DNA of 64,000 nt from Druceiella hillmani (GCA_039881145.1 JAYKKI010000004.1:50205001-50269000); one strand, 5' to 3'; shown: positions 22,470-35,815, counted from the stretch's first letter. Notes: generated by a model not told the origin, from the letters alone. Numbers and translations are program-made.

Positions 22470-23112
22470 GTAAAATTATTAAAAATATTTATGTAAGTCG
22501 ATGAGGATCTGAACTACTATTGTTTTTGTTATGAGAAGTCCTATAAAAATTAATTTCACCAACTTCTCAAATTTGGGTAAATATCTTCAAATATTCCTAA
22601 AAGTGAACAAATACGAATGTAGGTCAGCGTAAATATTGCAGATTCCAATGTAAATGCCTATGACGACCAATGATGTTACTTAGGTCTTTCCCAAAAAGTT
22701 TCTTAAAATTAGATTGAGGTTGTCAAAAATGTTTGTTCAAAATACAGAAAACAGTATTGTTTAAAAGACTAGGTAAAAATATCATCAACAGTGCGTCAAA
22801 AAGTGTTTCAGCTTTTTTGATGAACTATTGGTAACATTTTTCCATTCTCTTGAGAAAACATGGTCACATCAAAAGTTATAATTGATAAAATATAATTACC
22901 AAGTTTTATCATTTGTTTTGCTCTTAAGTTTCATTTTACCACTGATGCTAATATGACTAATATGCTTTGTTTTCTTATTTGTTAGTTTTACTTGTTAGTG
23001 ATGCTAATATAAGTAATAGTAAGAAAACAAAGCATTTGTTTTCTTACTTGTTAGTTTTGATATGAAGGTTGGTTTTAATATATTTCCATGCAATAAACAT
23101 AACATTTATTCA

Positions 23113-26100
23113 TATAACCATACTTAGGAGATGAAAAGAATAATAAAGTTTACTTTTATCATTTACCGTTCATTAAATTTTTTTAAAAACATTAAATCTG
23201 CAAAGACAGATTATCAACTAATGAAAACAGTGTATAATTGAGAAGAGAATGTAACAGTGAGCCATATAGTTAGGTCAATCAATTGAATAGAACAATAAAT
23301 TTACTTTTATCATTTACTGTTTATTAATTTTTTTTAGAAACATTAAATGAGCAAAGGCAATAATTATGAAGTAATGAAAACAGTGAATAATTGAGAATGT
23401 AACAGTGAGCCATATAGTTAGGTCAATCAATTGAATAGAACAATAAATTTACTTTTATCATTTACTGTTTATTAATTTTTTTTAGAAACATTAAATGGGC
23501 AAAGGCAATAATTATGAAGTAATGAAAACAGTGAATAATTGAGAATGTAACAGTGAGCCATATAGTTAGGTCAATCAATTGAATAGAACAATAAATTTAC
23601 TTTTATCATTTACTGTTTATTAATTGTTTTTAGAAACATTAAATGAGCAAAGACAATAATTATGAAGTAATGAAAACAGTGAATAATTGAGAATGTAACA
23701 GTGAGCCATATAGTTAGGTCAATCAATTGAATAGAACAATAAATTTACTTTTATCATTTACTGTTTATTAATTGTTTTTAGAAACATTAAATGAGCAAAG
23801 ACAATAATTATGAAGTAATGAAAACAGTGAATAATTGAGAATGTAACAGTGAGCCATATAGTTAGGTCAATCAATTGAATAGAACAATAAATTTACTTTT
23901 ATCATTTACTGTTTATTAATTGTTTTTAGAAACATTAAATGAGCAAAGGCAATAATTATGAAGTAATGAAAACAGTGAATAATTGAGAATGTAACAGTGA
24001 GCCATATAGTTAGGTCAATCAATTGAATAGAACAATAAATTTACTTTTATCATTTACTGTTTATTAATTGTTTTTAGAAACATTAAATGAGCAAAGACAA
24101 TAATTATGAAGTAATGAAAACAGTGAATGATTGAGAATGTAACAGTGAGCCATATAGTTAGGTCAATCAATTGAATAGAACAATAAATTTACTTTTATCA
24201 TTTACTGTTTATTAATTGTTTTTAGAAACATTAAATGAACAAAGACAATAATTATGAATTAATGAAAACAGTGAATAATTGAGAATGTAACAGTGAGCCA
24301 TATAGTTAGGTCAATCAATTGAATAGAACAATAAATTTACTTTTATCATTTACTGTTTATTAATTGTTTTTAGAAACATTAAATGAGCAAAGACAATAAT
24401 TATGAAGTAATGAAAACAGTGAATAATTGAGAATGTAACAGTGAGCCATATAGTTAGGTCAATCAATTGAATAGAACAATAAATTTACTTTTATCATTTA
24501 CTGTTTATTAATTGTTTTTAGAAACATTAAATGAGCAAAGACAATAATTATGAAGTAATGAAAACAGTGAATAATTGAGAATGTAACAGTGAGCCATATA
24601 GTTAGGTCAATCAATTGAATAGAACAATAAATTTACTTTTATCATTTACTGTTTATTAATTGTTTTTAGAAACATTAAATGAGCAAAGACAATAATTATG
24701 AAGTAATGAAAACAGTGAATAATTGAGAATGTAACAGTAAGCCATATAGTTAGGTCAATCAATTGAATAGAACAATAAATTTACTTTTATCATTTACTGT
24801 TTATTAATTGTTTTTAGAAACATTAAATGAACAAAGACAATAATTATGAAGTAATGAAAACAGTGAATAATTGAGAATGTAACAGTGAGCCATATAGTTA
24901 GGTCAATCAGTTGAATAGAACAATAAATTTACTTTTATCATTTACTGTTTATTAATTGTTTTTAGAAACATTAAATGAGCAAAGACAATAATTATGAAGT
25001 AATGAAAACAGTGAATAATTGAGAATGTAACAGTGAGCCATATAGTTAGGTCAATCAATTGAATAGAACAATAAATTTACTTTTATCATTTACTGTTTAT
25101 TAATTGTTTTTAGAAACATTAAATGAACAAAGACAATAATTATGAATTAATGAAAACAGTGAATAATTGAGAATGTAACAGTGAGCCATATAGTTAGGTC
25201 AATCAATTGAATAGAACAATAAATTTACTTTTATCATTTACTGTTTATTAATTGTTTTTAGAAACATTAAATGAGCAAAGACAATAATTATGAAGTAATG
25301 AAAACAGTGAATAATTGAGAATGTAACAGTGAGACATATAGTTAGGTCAATCAATTGAATAGAACAATAAATTTACTTTTATCATTTACTGTTTATTAAT
25401 TGTTTTTAGAAACATTAAATGAGCAAAGACAATAATTATGAAGTAATGAAAACAGTGAATAATTGAGAATGTAACAGTGAGCCATATAGTTAGGTCAATC
25501 AATTGAATAGAACAATAAATTTACTTTTATCATTTACTGTTTATTAATTGTTTTTAGAAACATTAAATGAGCAAAGACAATAATTATGAAGTAATGAAAA
25601 CAGTGAATAATTGAGAATGTAACAGTAAGCCATATAGTTAGGTCAATCAATTGAATAGAACAATAAATTTACTTTTATCATTTACTGTTTATTAATTGTT
25701 TTTAGAAACATTAAATGAACAAAGACAATAATTATGAAGTAATGAAAACAGTGAATAATTGAGAATGTAACAGTGAGCCATATAGTTAGGTCAATCAATT
25801 GAATAGAACAATAAATTTACTTTTATCATTTACTGTTTATTAATTGTTTTTAGAAACATTAAATGAGCAAAGACAATAATTATGAAGTAATGAAAACAGT
25901 GAATAATTGAGAATGTAACAGTGAGCCATATAGTTAGGTCAATCAATTGAATAGAACAATAAATTTACTTTTATCATTTACTGTTTATTAATTGTTTTTA
26001 GAAACATTAAATGAACAAAGACAATAATTATGAATTAATGAAAACAGTGAATAATTGAGAATGTAACAGTGAGCCATATAGTTAGGTCAATCAATTGAAT

Positions 26101-27430
26101 AGAACAATAAATTTACTTTTATCATTTACTGTTTATTAATTGTTTTTAGAAACATTAAATGAGCAGACAATAATTATGAAGTAATGAAAACAGTGAATAA
26201 TTGAGAATGTAACAGTGAGCCATATAGTTAGGTCAATCAATTGAATAGAACAATAAATTTACTTTTATCATTTACTGTTTATTAATTGTTTTTAGAAACA
26301 TTAAATGAGCAAAGACAATAATTATGAAGTAATGAAAACAGTGAATAATTGAGAATGTAACAGTGAGCCATATAGTTAGGTCAATCAATTGAATAGAACA
26401 ATAAAATTTACTTTTATCATTTACTGTTTATTAATTGTTTTTAGAAACATTAAATGAGCAAAGACAATAATTATGAAGTAATGAAAACAGTGAATAATTG
26501 AGAATGTAACAGTGAGCCATATAGTTAGGTCAATCAATTGAATAGAACAATAAAATTTACTTTTATCATTTACTGTTTATTAATTGTTTTTAGAAACATT
26601 AAATGAGCAAAGACAATAATTATGAAGTAATGAAAACAGTGAATAATTGAGAATGTAACAGTGAGCCATATAGTTAGGTCAATCAATTGAATAGAACAAT
26701 AAAATTTACTTTTATCATTTACTGTTTATTAATTGTTTTTAGAAACATTAAATGAACAAAGACAATAATTATGAAGTAATGAAAACAGTGAATAATTGAG
26801 AATGTAATAGTGAGCCATATAGTTAGGTCAATCAATTGAATAGAACAAAAAATTTACTTTTATCATTTACTGTTTATTAATTGTTTTTAGAAACATTAAA
26901 TGAGCAAAGACAATAATTATGAAGTAATGAAAACAGTGAATGATTGAGAATGTAACAGTGAGCCATATAGTTAGGTCATTCAATTGAATAGAACAATAAA
27001 TTTACTTTTATCATTTACTGTTTATTAATTGTTTTTAGAAACATTAAATGAACAAAGACAATAATTATGAAGTAATGAAAACAGTGAATAATTGAGAATG
27101 TAACAGTGAGCCATATAGTTAGGTCAATCAATTGAATAGAACAAAAAATTTACTTTTATCATTTACTGTTTATTAATTGTTTTTAGAAACATTAAATGAG
27201 CAAAGACAATAATTATGAAGTAATGAAAACAGTGAATGATTGAGAATGTAACAGTGAGCCATATAGTTAGGTCATTCAATTGAATAGAACAATAAATTTA
27301 CTTTAATCATTTACTGTTTATTAATTGTTTTTAGAAACATTAAATGAACAAAGACAATAATTATGAAGTAATGAAAACAGTGAATAATTGAGAATGCAAC
27401 AGTGAGCCCCGTATAGTTAGGTCATGCAAT
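23113..27430. repeat. 148-bp satellite array, about 29 monomers
   Basis: The anchor gccatatagttaggtc recurs every 148 bp from 23261 to 27405 (29 anchors), with a divergent first unit from about 23113. Most monomers are near-identical. Small indels: -2 near 26163, +1 near 26403, 26552 and 26701. Variant markers repeat every 888 bp (six monomers): gaattaatg at 24257, 25147 and 26035; cagtaagcc at 24738 and 25626; gaacaaag at 24238, 25125 and 26013, and at 24829 and 25717. Near the right end, markers (gaatgattg, gtcattcaa, aacaaaaaat) recur every two monomers. Monomers carry stops in all frames, so this is non-coding satellite DNA in an ORP9 intron. Confidence 0.97.
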
Positions 27431-28940
27431 TGGATTTTGGTTCAGGAATATAAGTAACTAAATTCTGTCTGTGACTTCGTCTGTGTGGTACCTGATATTA
27501 TTTAAAAGTTTGCTAGAAATGTGCCTGTGTCACATGAGGTAACCAATAGATAGTGAATGAAGATACTATATATAATGACAATGTCAAAAAAGTGATACTA
27601 AAAGACTCTAGAAACAAGTTCGTATTTATGTATACTGTAAGAGTTGAAGAAATCAATTAATTACTTGTTGGACGATAATAATAATATTTCTGTAGCCTAG
27701 TTGAGTGTAGCTAGAGTTAATTTTTTGGTACTTTTTGGTAATTATTTGGTGTTTGACTGAGCTGCGATCCCTTGAAAATACAGAAAGTGAGTTGAAATGG
27801 ATATTGTATTATTTATGTAAAGAATTTTTATCAAGTTTATAATTTAAATTTGAAATGTCTTATTCAATAGACTTTCAGATATTTGACAAATGTTTTGAAA
27901 GTGTTTGTAGTAAGTTCGATAAAATGTAACGGCGCGTATCACATAGTTTTCGTCTCCAAAAAATTTTAACTAAATTTTTACAGCTCATACCCTATCGACG
28001 CTTATTTTTTCCCATGACCAACCTACAATCTTCACTGGTCATCAAAGAAATTTACTTACCTCATCTGTTGTGTAAATAAAGTGATTGTGTCCAAAAAATA
28101 TTTAACTTGAAACCTTGTTTATTAATTTGTGGTGTTTACAAATGTCTCCCTGGCTTCCAAATTATTAATTTTACAACTTGAGGGCACTTCAACTCGAACT
28201 CAAATAGTATTAGTGAGTTTTATCTTTTTAGTGAGTTTTACCTGAGTTTTTTAGGTCTTTTTATTATTTTCTCTCATGACTTACCTGAAAATTTTCTAAC
28301 TTTCGCAAAGTTTAGTCATTTATCTCAACTTTTATTAACCTTCCTTGTGTCGATATAATGTATACTGAAGCAGAAACAGTTTTTATTTTCATATTTTTTT
28401 CATATTCATGCATTAAATCATTTAAAATTCGTTCATTCGTTATTAAATATACATCAAAAAAAGGTATCAAGTTTACCAACTTTAGCGCACACTTACTTTA
28501 TTCACAAAATTTAAAGTGGGTTGGTTTTTTAATGAGGACATAATTATTAACATAATTTGTATACAATTTACATATAAATATTGCGTCAAAATCTAACCAT
28601 TATCATCAACTACTTACAGACGCAGTATACTGAATAAGTTTAAGAAAGTAATATACGATACAAAGTTAAAAAGTTTTTAACCACGTATGTGTCCATTCTC
28701 TGATATTTTTCTTCAGTAAGCGATATGTAACAGTTGTTGTTCTTTATCTCTCATTTATGCTTCTTTTCAGTTTAATGACATAGACATATAATTATTACTT
28801 CAATTTATAACAATTTTGTCATCTTGAGGTAGTTTTTTGGGTTTAAAGAAGTTAAAAGAATGGGGAGCTAAGACTACAAGGAAAAAAAACCTTGTCTAAA
28901 AGAAAGTTCGATATGTCAAATTTATTTAAAATGAATGTAT

Positions 28941-30010
28941 GTTTTGATAATATATTTAAATTCATTAATAAAATTAGCTTGTGTTTGAGAGACTTATTTG
29001 TGACCCATAACGTCTTAGGTTTTGGTTATATATTGGGTTGGCAATTTATAAATCCGCCATCTGTGCACACAAACTTTTCAACTTTTTATATATAATGAAT
29101 AAAATCAATCGTCAAATACATAAGCACCATCGGTATCTAACACTTGTCGCCAACGTGTAGGCAGAACTAGAATTTTTTTCAAAATCGAACTTAAGAGAGC
29201 GAAACAGATTGGTAATCAGATGACAAAAGGTCTCGAGAGTACGGTGCGTGAGATAGCACACTCCATTCAAGAAAAAGAAGTTTTTCACACATAATTTTGT
29301 TTCGTGGAGTCGAGCATTGTCATGTAAAAAATAAACTTTGCTTTCACTTGAAGGAAGTTTAACGGCGATTTAGCTCAATTGTTCACAATAAATCTTAGCT
29401 GTAATTGTACTATTAGTTGGAAGAACTTCCCAATGAATACCTCCATGTATAACTCCATTTATACCCCACCATACTCTAAAAAGTATCTATTGTGCAATGT
29501 CATATTTTGGTGCATGTACACCTTTTTCCAGCTTCTAGCAACTGGCGTTTACACGCAAAATTAACATAAGCCACCCATTTTCATCTCCTGTAACTTTAGC
29601 AACTCATCGGTATGAGAGGGAATTCAGTAGCTCCATGCATACATTAGCTCTCCTCTGAAGTTGAAGGGTTTAGCTCGTGTAGTAGGGAAACGGAATAGTT
29701 CCACTTTATAATCTTAATTATTTCTCGCCGATTACTCAATTGGAAACTGAACAGAAGCTCAAATGCCTATCTCTTTATATACCCTACAAGAAACATTCTA
29801 GAAGCTTCTATAACATTTCAGAAATCGGTGGAAAAAACTGGCAGATTTATAAGTTGCCGCCAACCCAATATTTAATATCATTAATAAAATGAGTGTTTGT
29901 CTGTGAAAATTACTTGTGAAATGTACGTTGTAGGTTTTGATAATATCTTTAATTTCATCAATAAAATGAGCTTTAGTTATTAATGTATGATTAAGGTAAA
30001 GTTTAAGTTT
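28941..30010. repeat. 77-78-bp tandem repeat, interrupted by a mariner
   Basis: Units begin gttttgataatatattt (28941), gttttggttata (29019) and gttttgataatatcttt (29934), each followed by cat(t/c)aataaaat. Removing the mariner at 29033-29868 and one TA leaves a spacing of 77 bp, against 78 bp for the first pair. The third unit is incomplete. Confidence 0.75.
29033..29868 (-). mobile_element. Mariner-family element, decayed, with both ITRs
   Basis: Left end ttgggttggcaatttataaa and right end, read inward, ttgggttggcggcaacttat are inverted repeats of about 27-29 bp with one 3-nt indel, flanked by TA on each side (29031-29032 and 29869-29870), as mariners do. Minus-strand fragments resemble the mariner transposase: a GDENGWLMLILR-like stretch (about 29590-29555), a WWGINGVIHGGIHWEVLPT-like stretch (about 29470-29430) and LHDNARLHETKL (about 29330-29290; HDNARxH is the second catalytic Asp region). 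Frames are broken and the length (836 bp) is short of a typical 1.3-kb element, so it is internally deleted and dead. Confidence 0.85.
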
Positions 30011-30129
30011 TAGTGAAGGTTATGTTTAGAGTAAAGTTAATAAATAAGTTTCATTTAACCTTTTTTTTGTTTGTATGACAAAAATGTTAACTTCGATCAG
30101 TGTTTAAATGGATAAAAGAAACTGCAGAT

Positions 30130-30450
30130 TTAACAGCTCCTGACTTTTTTTGTAGGGCTATCTAAATGGACATGTCTTACTAACAAATCGACAAATCTTC
30201 AACTGTTTAAACAGAATATCCGAGATGCTGTCAGTGGGATAACGCTAGAAGCATGCAAAAATATGATGAAAAACGACATCAAAAGAGCTCAAATTTGTTA
30301 TGCCATGAGAGGTGGACATTTGGCAGATGTTTTCTTCCATATGTAATTGCTAAGCATACGTATTTTTGGAAAAATATCTAGAAATTTTTATTTGCAGCAG
30401 AATAAATTTTATAAAATAAGTTGTAATAATTCTTATTTGGCCAACCTGTA
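30130..30450 (+). pseudogene. C-terminal fragment of a mariner/Tc1-like transposase
   Basis: Plus-strand translation around 30145-30345 gives LWGYLNGHVLLTN, QLFKQNIRDAVSGI and CYAMRGGHLADVFFHM in shifting frames. This resembles the end of transposases in which FLWGYLK is followed by a basic helix and a final GGxHLxD segment. It is followed by ttggccaacctgta (about 30440), a plausible terminal repeat. Dead fragment. Confidence 0.5.
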
Positions 30451-31749
30451 TGTACTTGACATATTTTTGATAAGAAAATGAAAATCATGTGTCGTATCCC
30501 TTTACTAGTTAAATGAAATAAAATATTTGACTGCATTCGGCTTATTAGTATAATGTAAAAAAGTTAAGTGTGCATATATGTAAAAAAAAATTGTGTTCAA
30601 GTGGAAATTATGAATCATCAGTTTAAATTGACATGATTCTTAAAATAAAATCTGAAGAGTAATTAAATTTTCTAAAGTCAAATATTTGCCAGGTTTATAG
30701 CTCTGCTAGTTTTATGAGAGTCAGTTAAATTAATGTTTTATGGAAATTTGTGTAGCAAACAACTTCACTTTGTTGTCATGTGTTTAAATAAGTACAGCTG
30801 CTATCTGCATTGGTATTTTAAGCAACTTTACAAAAGAAATGAATTTGTGTTAAACAAAAGAAAATTTTCTTGAGTTAATACTCGAAGTATTTATTTTATG
30901 GTCGAGATAGACTCAAGTGTATAAAATTTTACTTTGTAGCTGTGTAAACAATTTTGGTAGCTGTAAAAATTTTTATTTTGTTTTGAACAAATAACATTTT
31001 CTTTATCCAAAATTGTACTCGAGGTATATATTTTGTAACTTACTCCAATAAAATTATCCTGAAATATAGGTTTGTAATTCATGCTTATTTTAATTCAAAT
31101 TTTTTATGATAACTTTGTTAAGTGTTACATCCTGAGTAATTTGTTAAGTTGGGTTCATCTGAGATGTTATGCTAAATCAGCCGTCTACGAAATCTTGGAA
31201 GTTAACAATTAGTGAACTGTTACAATGATGAAAATGATTAAAAAACTATTTGTAGTGCATTAAATTTTCTATATTTTCTTCACATTTACAAGTTATAGTG
31301 TGTTAAAATTTTACAGAAGTTGCTTCTTTTAAATTATTCTGCGAACTGTTGATCAAACTTTGAAATGACAAACAGCAACCTTGTACTGGTATATTTGAGC
31401 ACTATATTTCCTGTAATTTTGTCATAAACATCATTTTGCAAAATTCGTAGCTTTGTGATCTAATCATGTGCAATAGTTTTATGTTTAAAAATCTGCATCA
31501 AAATCCATCTAGTAGAACTCAAGTTACAGAGAACAGGTAGAAAAGTAGACGGACGACAGAGAGTGGTTGTATTTTATATATATAGAGATGCATGGCTACA
31601 TATCAAATTTATTAAACTCTTTAATATTAAAGTGGTTTTAACTTATTAATGATACGTACATATGCTATCACCTTTAATCTTTAGCTTTTTGTTTACTTCT
31701 AGAAAAATTGTGCAGAGCATAGTTTCATGGCAGGTGACATGGGGTGTAC

Positions 31750-32098
31750 ATCCCACAACAAAAGTATAGCCTGTACCCATATAAACTATATAATTATATG
31801 AAATTATAAAAATATTGACATTACATTGGTGTGCACATTACATCAGTTTGCATATGTTTTCACTTTGAATTGTTATAATGCGTCGCAACGAAATGATTTT
31901 ATTTTGAAGTGCGGCAAAAGTAAAGCCCTACACATGCACACACACACACACACATTTTTCGAGTGTAATTGTTTGTTACTATATTTTATTTTGAAGTGCG
32001 ACAAAAGTATATACAAAATTAACACACACACATATATGGCTTAATATTAGTTATGATAAAATACTCAGTATGGGCTATACTTTTGTCGTGGGGTGTAG
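31750..32098. repeat. Inverted-repeat (MITE-like) element
   Basis: The segment cccacaacaaaagtatagcc (about 31753) is matched in inverse orientation by ggctatacttttgtcgtggg (about 32072), differing at one of these 20 positions. The inside holds an internal duplication (ttattttgaagtgcg at about 31900 and 31986) with CA-repeat tracts near 31930 and 32020. No coding capacity. No target-site duplication identified. Confidence 0.6.
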
Positions 32099-33879
32099 CA
32101 TAATTTCTAATTATCTTTATAAAGTAGATGCTGATTGTTATCATGAATGCCCATGTTGTCAGTTGGGCATTTGAGGGATTTGAGAAAATAATTAAAATTG
32201 TTATACTTGCATCTTTTTTTCATTATCAGAGTTGCAGAGATATTCATGGCTGCGTAATATGAAAATATTTAATTGATCCACATATTCTCCCATCGTTCAT
32301 TGTGTATGTCATGGAAATGCTATATACATATATATGTTTATATATGCCTAGGTGTGCACAGAACCCTCACAGTACATGTTCCATTTGTATTTAACAGGTA
32401 TTTCTTAAAATATATCAAGAAGGAAACTTTTCAATGTATATAGAAAGTTGGATATTCTATAAACTCGGCTTTCATAGTCTATGTGACATCTTCCTTTTTT
32501 TATATCCATTCAAACTACCACTTTTCTTCACTAAAATATAAAACTATGTTTTCATTGTTTTAATTTACAGGTTCTAATCCTTATCTCAAATTTCTTGTAC
32601 ACATTTCTTATAAAAAAAAATTATTTCCCTTATTCTTATCTACACGTGATGACAAATTGTCGACGATCTGTACGTAATGACAAATTGTCACTTAATACTT
32701 CAGTTCTGGCAATCTTTTTCTAGCCTTGAAACAAGCAAAATTTCCTACCAAGGCATTTGACACTCAAAATAACTATAGTTTTTCTACGGATAAACGTAGA
32801 AGTCAATAGTCTACTTTTTGTTTTCATATGAAAATATGATATTTCGATACATATATTAAAATGCTAAAAAGGTTGGGTCTGTGTATGCATCAAGTGAAAT
32901 TTAGTGGATGGATTTTAATGAAATTCTATAATTTTATACCTTAGAGGCTTGGTCATCTGCAGTAGAAAATATTATTCTGTTTCTCAAGGGGTTTAGCAGA
33001 AGAAACAATAATTCACATGAGCATTTTGACGTGTTTTAATTCTTTTTTTTATTTGTTAAAATATAAATATGTATTATATTTTAACACAAGTATGTATTAA
33101 AAAATATTTAATATTTATTGCAATTCAACATTAATATTAATAAATATTTTAAACACCACACTATAAAAAATTAAAGAGCTAACATCGTAATATTAATATG
33201 ACTAGAACCTTAGGCAAAAACTAATTTATTTACATATTCTAAGAAAAATGTTGTTCTACTTAACTGAAAATTGAAATAAACTAATACTATACTGAAAAGT
33301 AAATAAGGTGCTTAGTATAAAATAACCTGGTAGTTAATAGAAAAATACTGAGTATTATGTTGAACTGGAAGCTAATTTTGAATTGAATGTGTGCTCATAT
33401 GATAGCCTGTTGCTTGTTGACACATTGTTAGTAATTATTTTATCTTTTTAGCATTAACTCTTGTAGATTATTGCTGGAATAATTAATCTATTTCTTATTC
33501 ATATTAATTTTGTATTGTTCACAAGAAGGAATCTACAGGGTAAACTAATTAAAATGTATACTTCAATCAATCAATCTTCAATCTACGAACAATGAATCAA
33601 TCAATCTTCAATCTACGAACAATGAATACTTCAATGCTGTATGGTCTTTATTATTCCTCGTCTAATATTTCATTTTTAGAATAATAGTTTTAAAATTTTC
33701 ATAAATGTCCTCAATAAATCACCTGCTAATTAAAATTTTAAAAATTCTCAACCTTGCTTCTTTAAAACTTGATTTGATTCAAAACAGTTAATGAGAACCA
33801 CATGTGATTGAATACTAAATTAAAAAAATTTGGGTTCACCATGTCAGTAAAATAAATACGGTGAAAAGATTTTTTTTCT

Positions 33880-34640
33880 TTCTAAATTGTAAAGAGAAAA
33901 ATGGAAAAACGAATGCTACTATGAGAAAATACATTAGATAGACTTTTCCAAATGTAGTGAATGAAGAATATGTCTACAATTGCATCTGTGTGGCACGCCA
34001 GAAACTTCAGAAAAAGTAATTCCAGTGATTGAAACCTTGTGTACTTATTGTTTTTTTCAAAAATTCTTCTAGCTCCTTGCAAATCTATTGAATTGAGCAT
34101 AGGGTTTGCTTTGAACAACTAGTTCAATGTATACAACACCTTTATAATTGCATCCAATTATATAGGTGTTGTATACATTGAACTAGCATAACTTTTTTGA
34201 TGCAATTCAGCTTTCGATATGGTTTGCGCTGGCATCACACTGATTCAGTAAATGACTTAATTTGAATCATCATGGTTTCATTATGTTTGATATGCATAGT
34301 AAAAAAATTTGTTTGGTTGTGTTAAATGAATCTCCTTCCCTTCATGTAGAACCCAAATATTCAGCTTCTTAACGAGTTGAAGACATTTTAAGCGATTGTC
34401 AATTATTGTGTGTGATAAATTTAACCTCTCTGCAAATTCACTTGGGTTCAGCAGAAATATAATCAACTTTGAGTGAAAAACTTCCAGACTGGAATTTTTT
34501 TAAACGAATTGTGACATGTTCTATTAGACAATTAACACCATAAACTTCAAATATAGCTTTGTGAGCCTCAGTAGCTTTCTTGCCTTTACTGAAATAAAAA
34601 AGTAAAATATGTCGAAAATATTTGTTTTTGCACTCCAAGT
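33880..34640 (-). pseudogene. Mariner transposase relic (N-terminal half and part of the catalytic half)
   Basis: 34638-34440 (minus) encodes MECKNKYFRHILLFYFSKGK and onward to a SGSFSLK motif, the classic mariner N-terminal helix-turn-helix. 34440-34300, in a second frame, continues with a second HTH (SEFAERLNLSHTIIDNRLKC) and LNIWVLHEGKEIHLTQ, matching the W-V-P-H-E-L motif with Pro missing. Further fragments lie at 34118-33890. A hairpin (34119-34186) interrupts the relic. Not functional. Confidence 0.75.
34110..34190. repeat. Near-perfect 68-nt hairpin
   Basis: Arm 34119-34141 (ctagttcaatgtatacaaca...) is exactly complementary to 34164-34186. After one mismatch, pairing resumes between tataattg (34143-34150) and caattata (34155-34162), leaving a 4-nt loop (34151-34154). 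It interrupts the mariner relic, so it may be a tiny foldback insertion. Confidence 0.85.
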
Positions 34641-34654
34641 CAAAGATGAGTGTA

Positions 34655-34900
34655 AGCTAACAGGTGTAAATAAAATTATGTGCAATTTATGTCTAAAGTA
34701 AGCTAAAAGTGACAGCTGTCAAATGTCAAAAGGAAAATATAATAATATTGACAGATGTCTATCAAAATAGTGTAAGCTTAATCAGGTTTAAATAAAATTA
34801 CGTGTAATTTATTTCTAAAGTAATCTAAAACTGACAGCTGTCAAATGTCCAAAAAAAAAATCATAACATTGACAGATGTCTATCAAAACAAACATAACGC
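34655..34900. repeat. Two-copy tandem duplication with GACAGCTGTC palindromes
   Basis: Two units of roughly 130 bp share ggt(g/t)taaataaaatta, then tgacagctgtcaaatgtc, then attgacagatgtctatcaaa. Each contains the perfect palindrome gacagctgtc. No coding potential. Confidence 0.75.
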
Positions 34901-35247
34901 TATCTCTCTATTGGGCTTTCGATACAGTTCTATAATCTTTTTAAGCAAAGAATAAATTAACGGTGAATATTACCATTAATAAATTAACAATCAATAATGA
35001 TTATACAAAAATGCAATTAAAATAAAATGGAATCATGGTTCCTTTGGCCTGTTTAAAGCCACTTATGGGATATAAATAGATGGGTGCTTCTAGTGTGGTT
35101 GAGATTTAAATTCAGCTTTGTGTTATGGCTGCTCGAGTGTTTATACTTTTATCCTACGATGGTTATAAATATTCTCAAGTGCCTCTGTTAAATTTATAAG
35201 CAAAAGTTTCATAAATTCTTCACAGTGGCGTATTAGTGTTCTCTATG

Positions 35248-35251
<4 letters not shown>

Positions 35252-35335
<84 letters not shown>
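35252..35335. repeat. (TA)n microsatellite
   Basis: About 84 bp of alternating TA with two G interruptions near 35291-35297. Confidence 0.95.
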
Positions 35336-35337
<2 letters not shown>

Positions 35338-35690
35338 AAAGAGATAATAGAAACTTAGAGTCTTGGAACTTTTGTGACAAATTATTATGTAGTATATGGC
35401 AAATTTGATACAGTTTAGTTCATTTTTATTCAACTGCGACATACCAAAAGCACTGTTTGTTTTTTGTCATTATTCATTCCTAATTATTTAACCTATAAAA
35501 AACTTGTATTGTCCATTGAAACGTCGCTGGGCTCATAAAAAATTAATTTTAATAATTGTAATTAAAGTGACGGCTATTGATCCATATTAAACGCAAACAA
35601 TTGCAATGCAAATTGTTTTATGCTGTACTAAATGGCAGAGAGAATAAAAAGAAATATTCAGAAGTACAATTTTTAAGTACAAAATGAAAG

Positions 35691-35815
35691 GCAAAATTTA
35701 TTATTGAAGTAATGCTGCAAAATTTATTATTGAAGTAATGCTGCAAAATTTATTATTGAAGTAATGCTGCAAAATTTATTATTTAAGTAATGCTTGAAAA
35801 TTTATTATTGACTAG
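35691..35815. repeat. 26-bp minisatellite, about 4.5 copies
   Basis: Unit gcaaaatttattattgaagt aatgct repeated four times, the last copies with point changes, about 115 bp upstream of an ORP9 exon acceptor. Confidence 0.9.

Noticed and set aside
23113..27430. Possible CRISPR-like array
   Set aside because: The 148-bp units are contiguous near-identical monomers without unique spacers, in an insect intron; this is satellite DNA.
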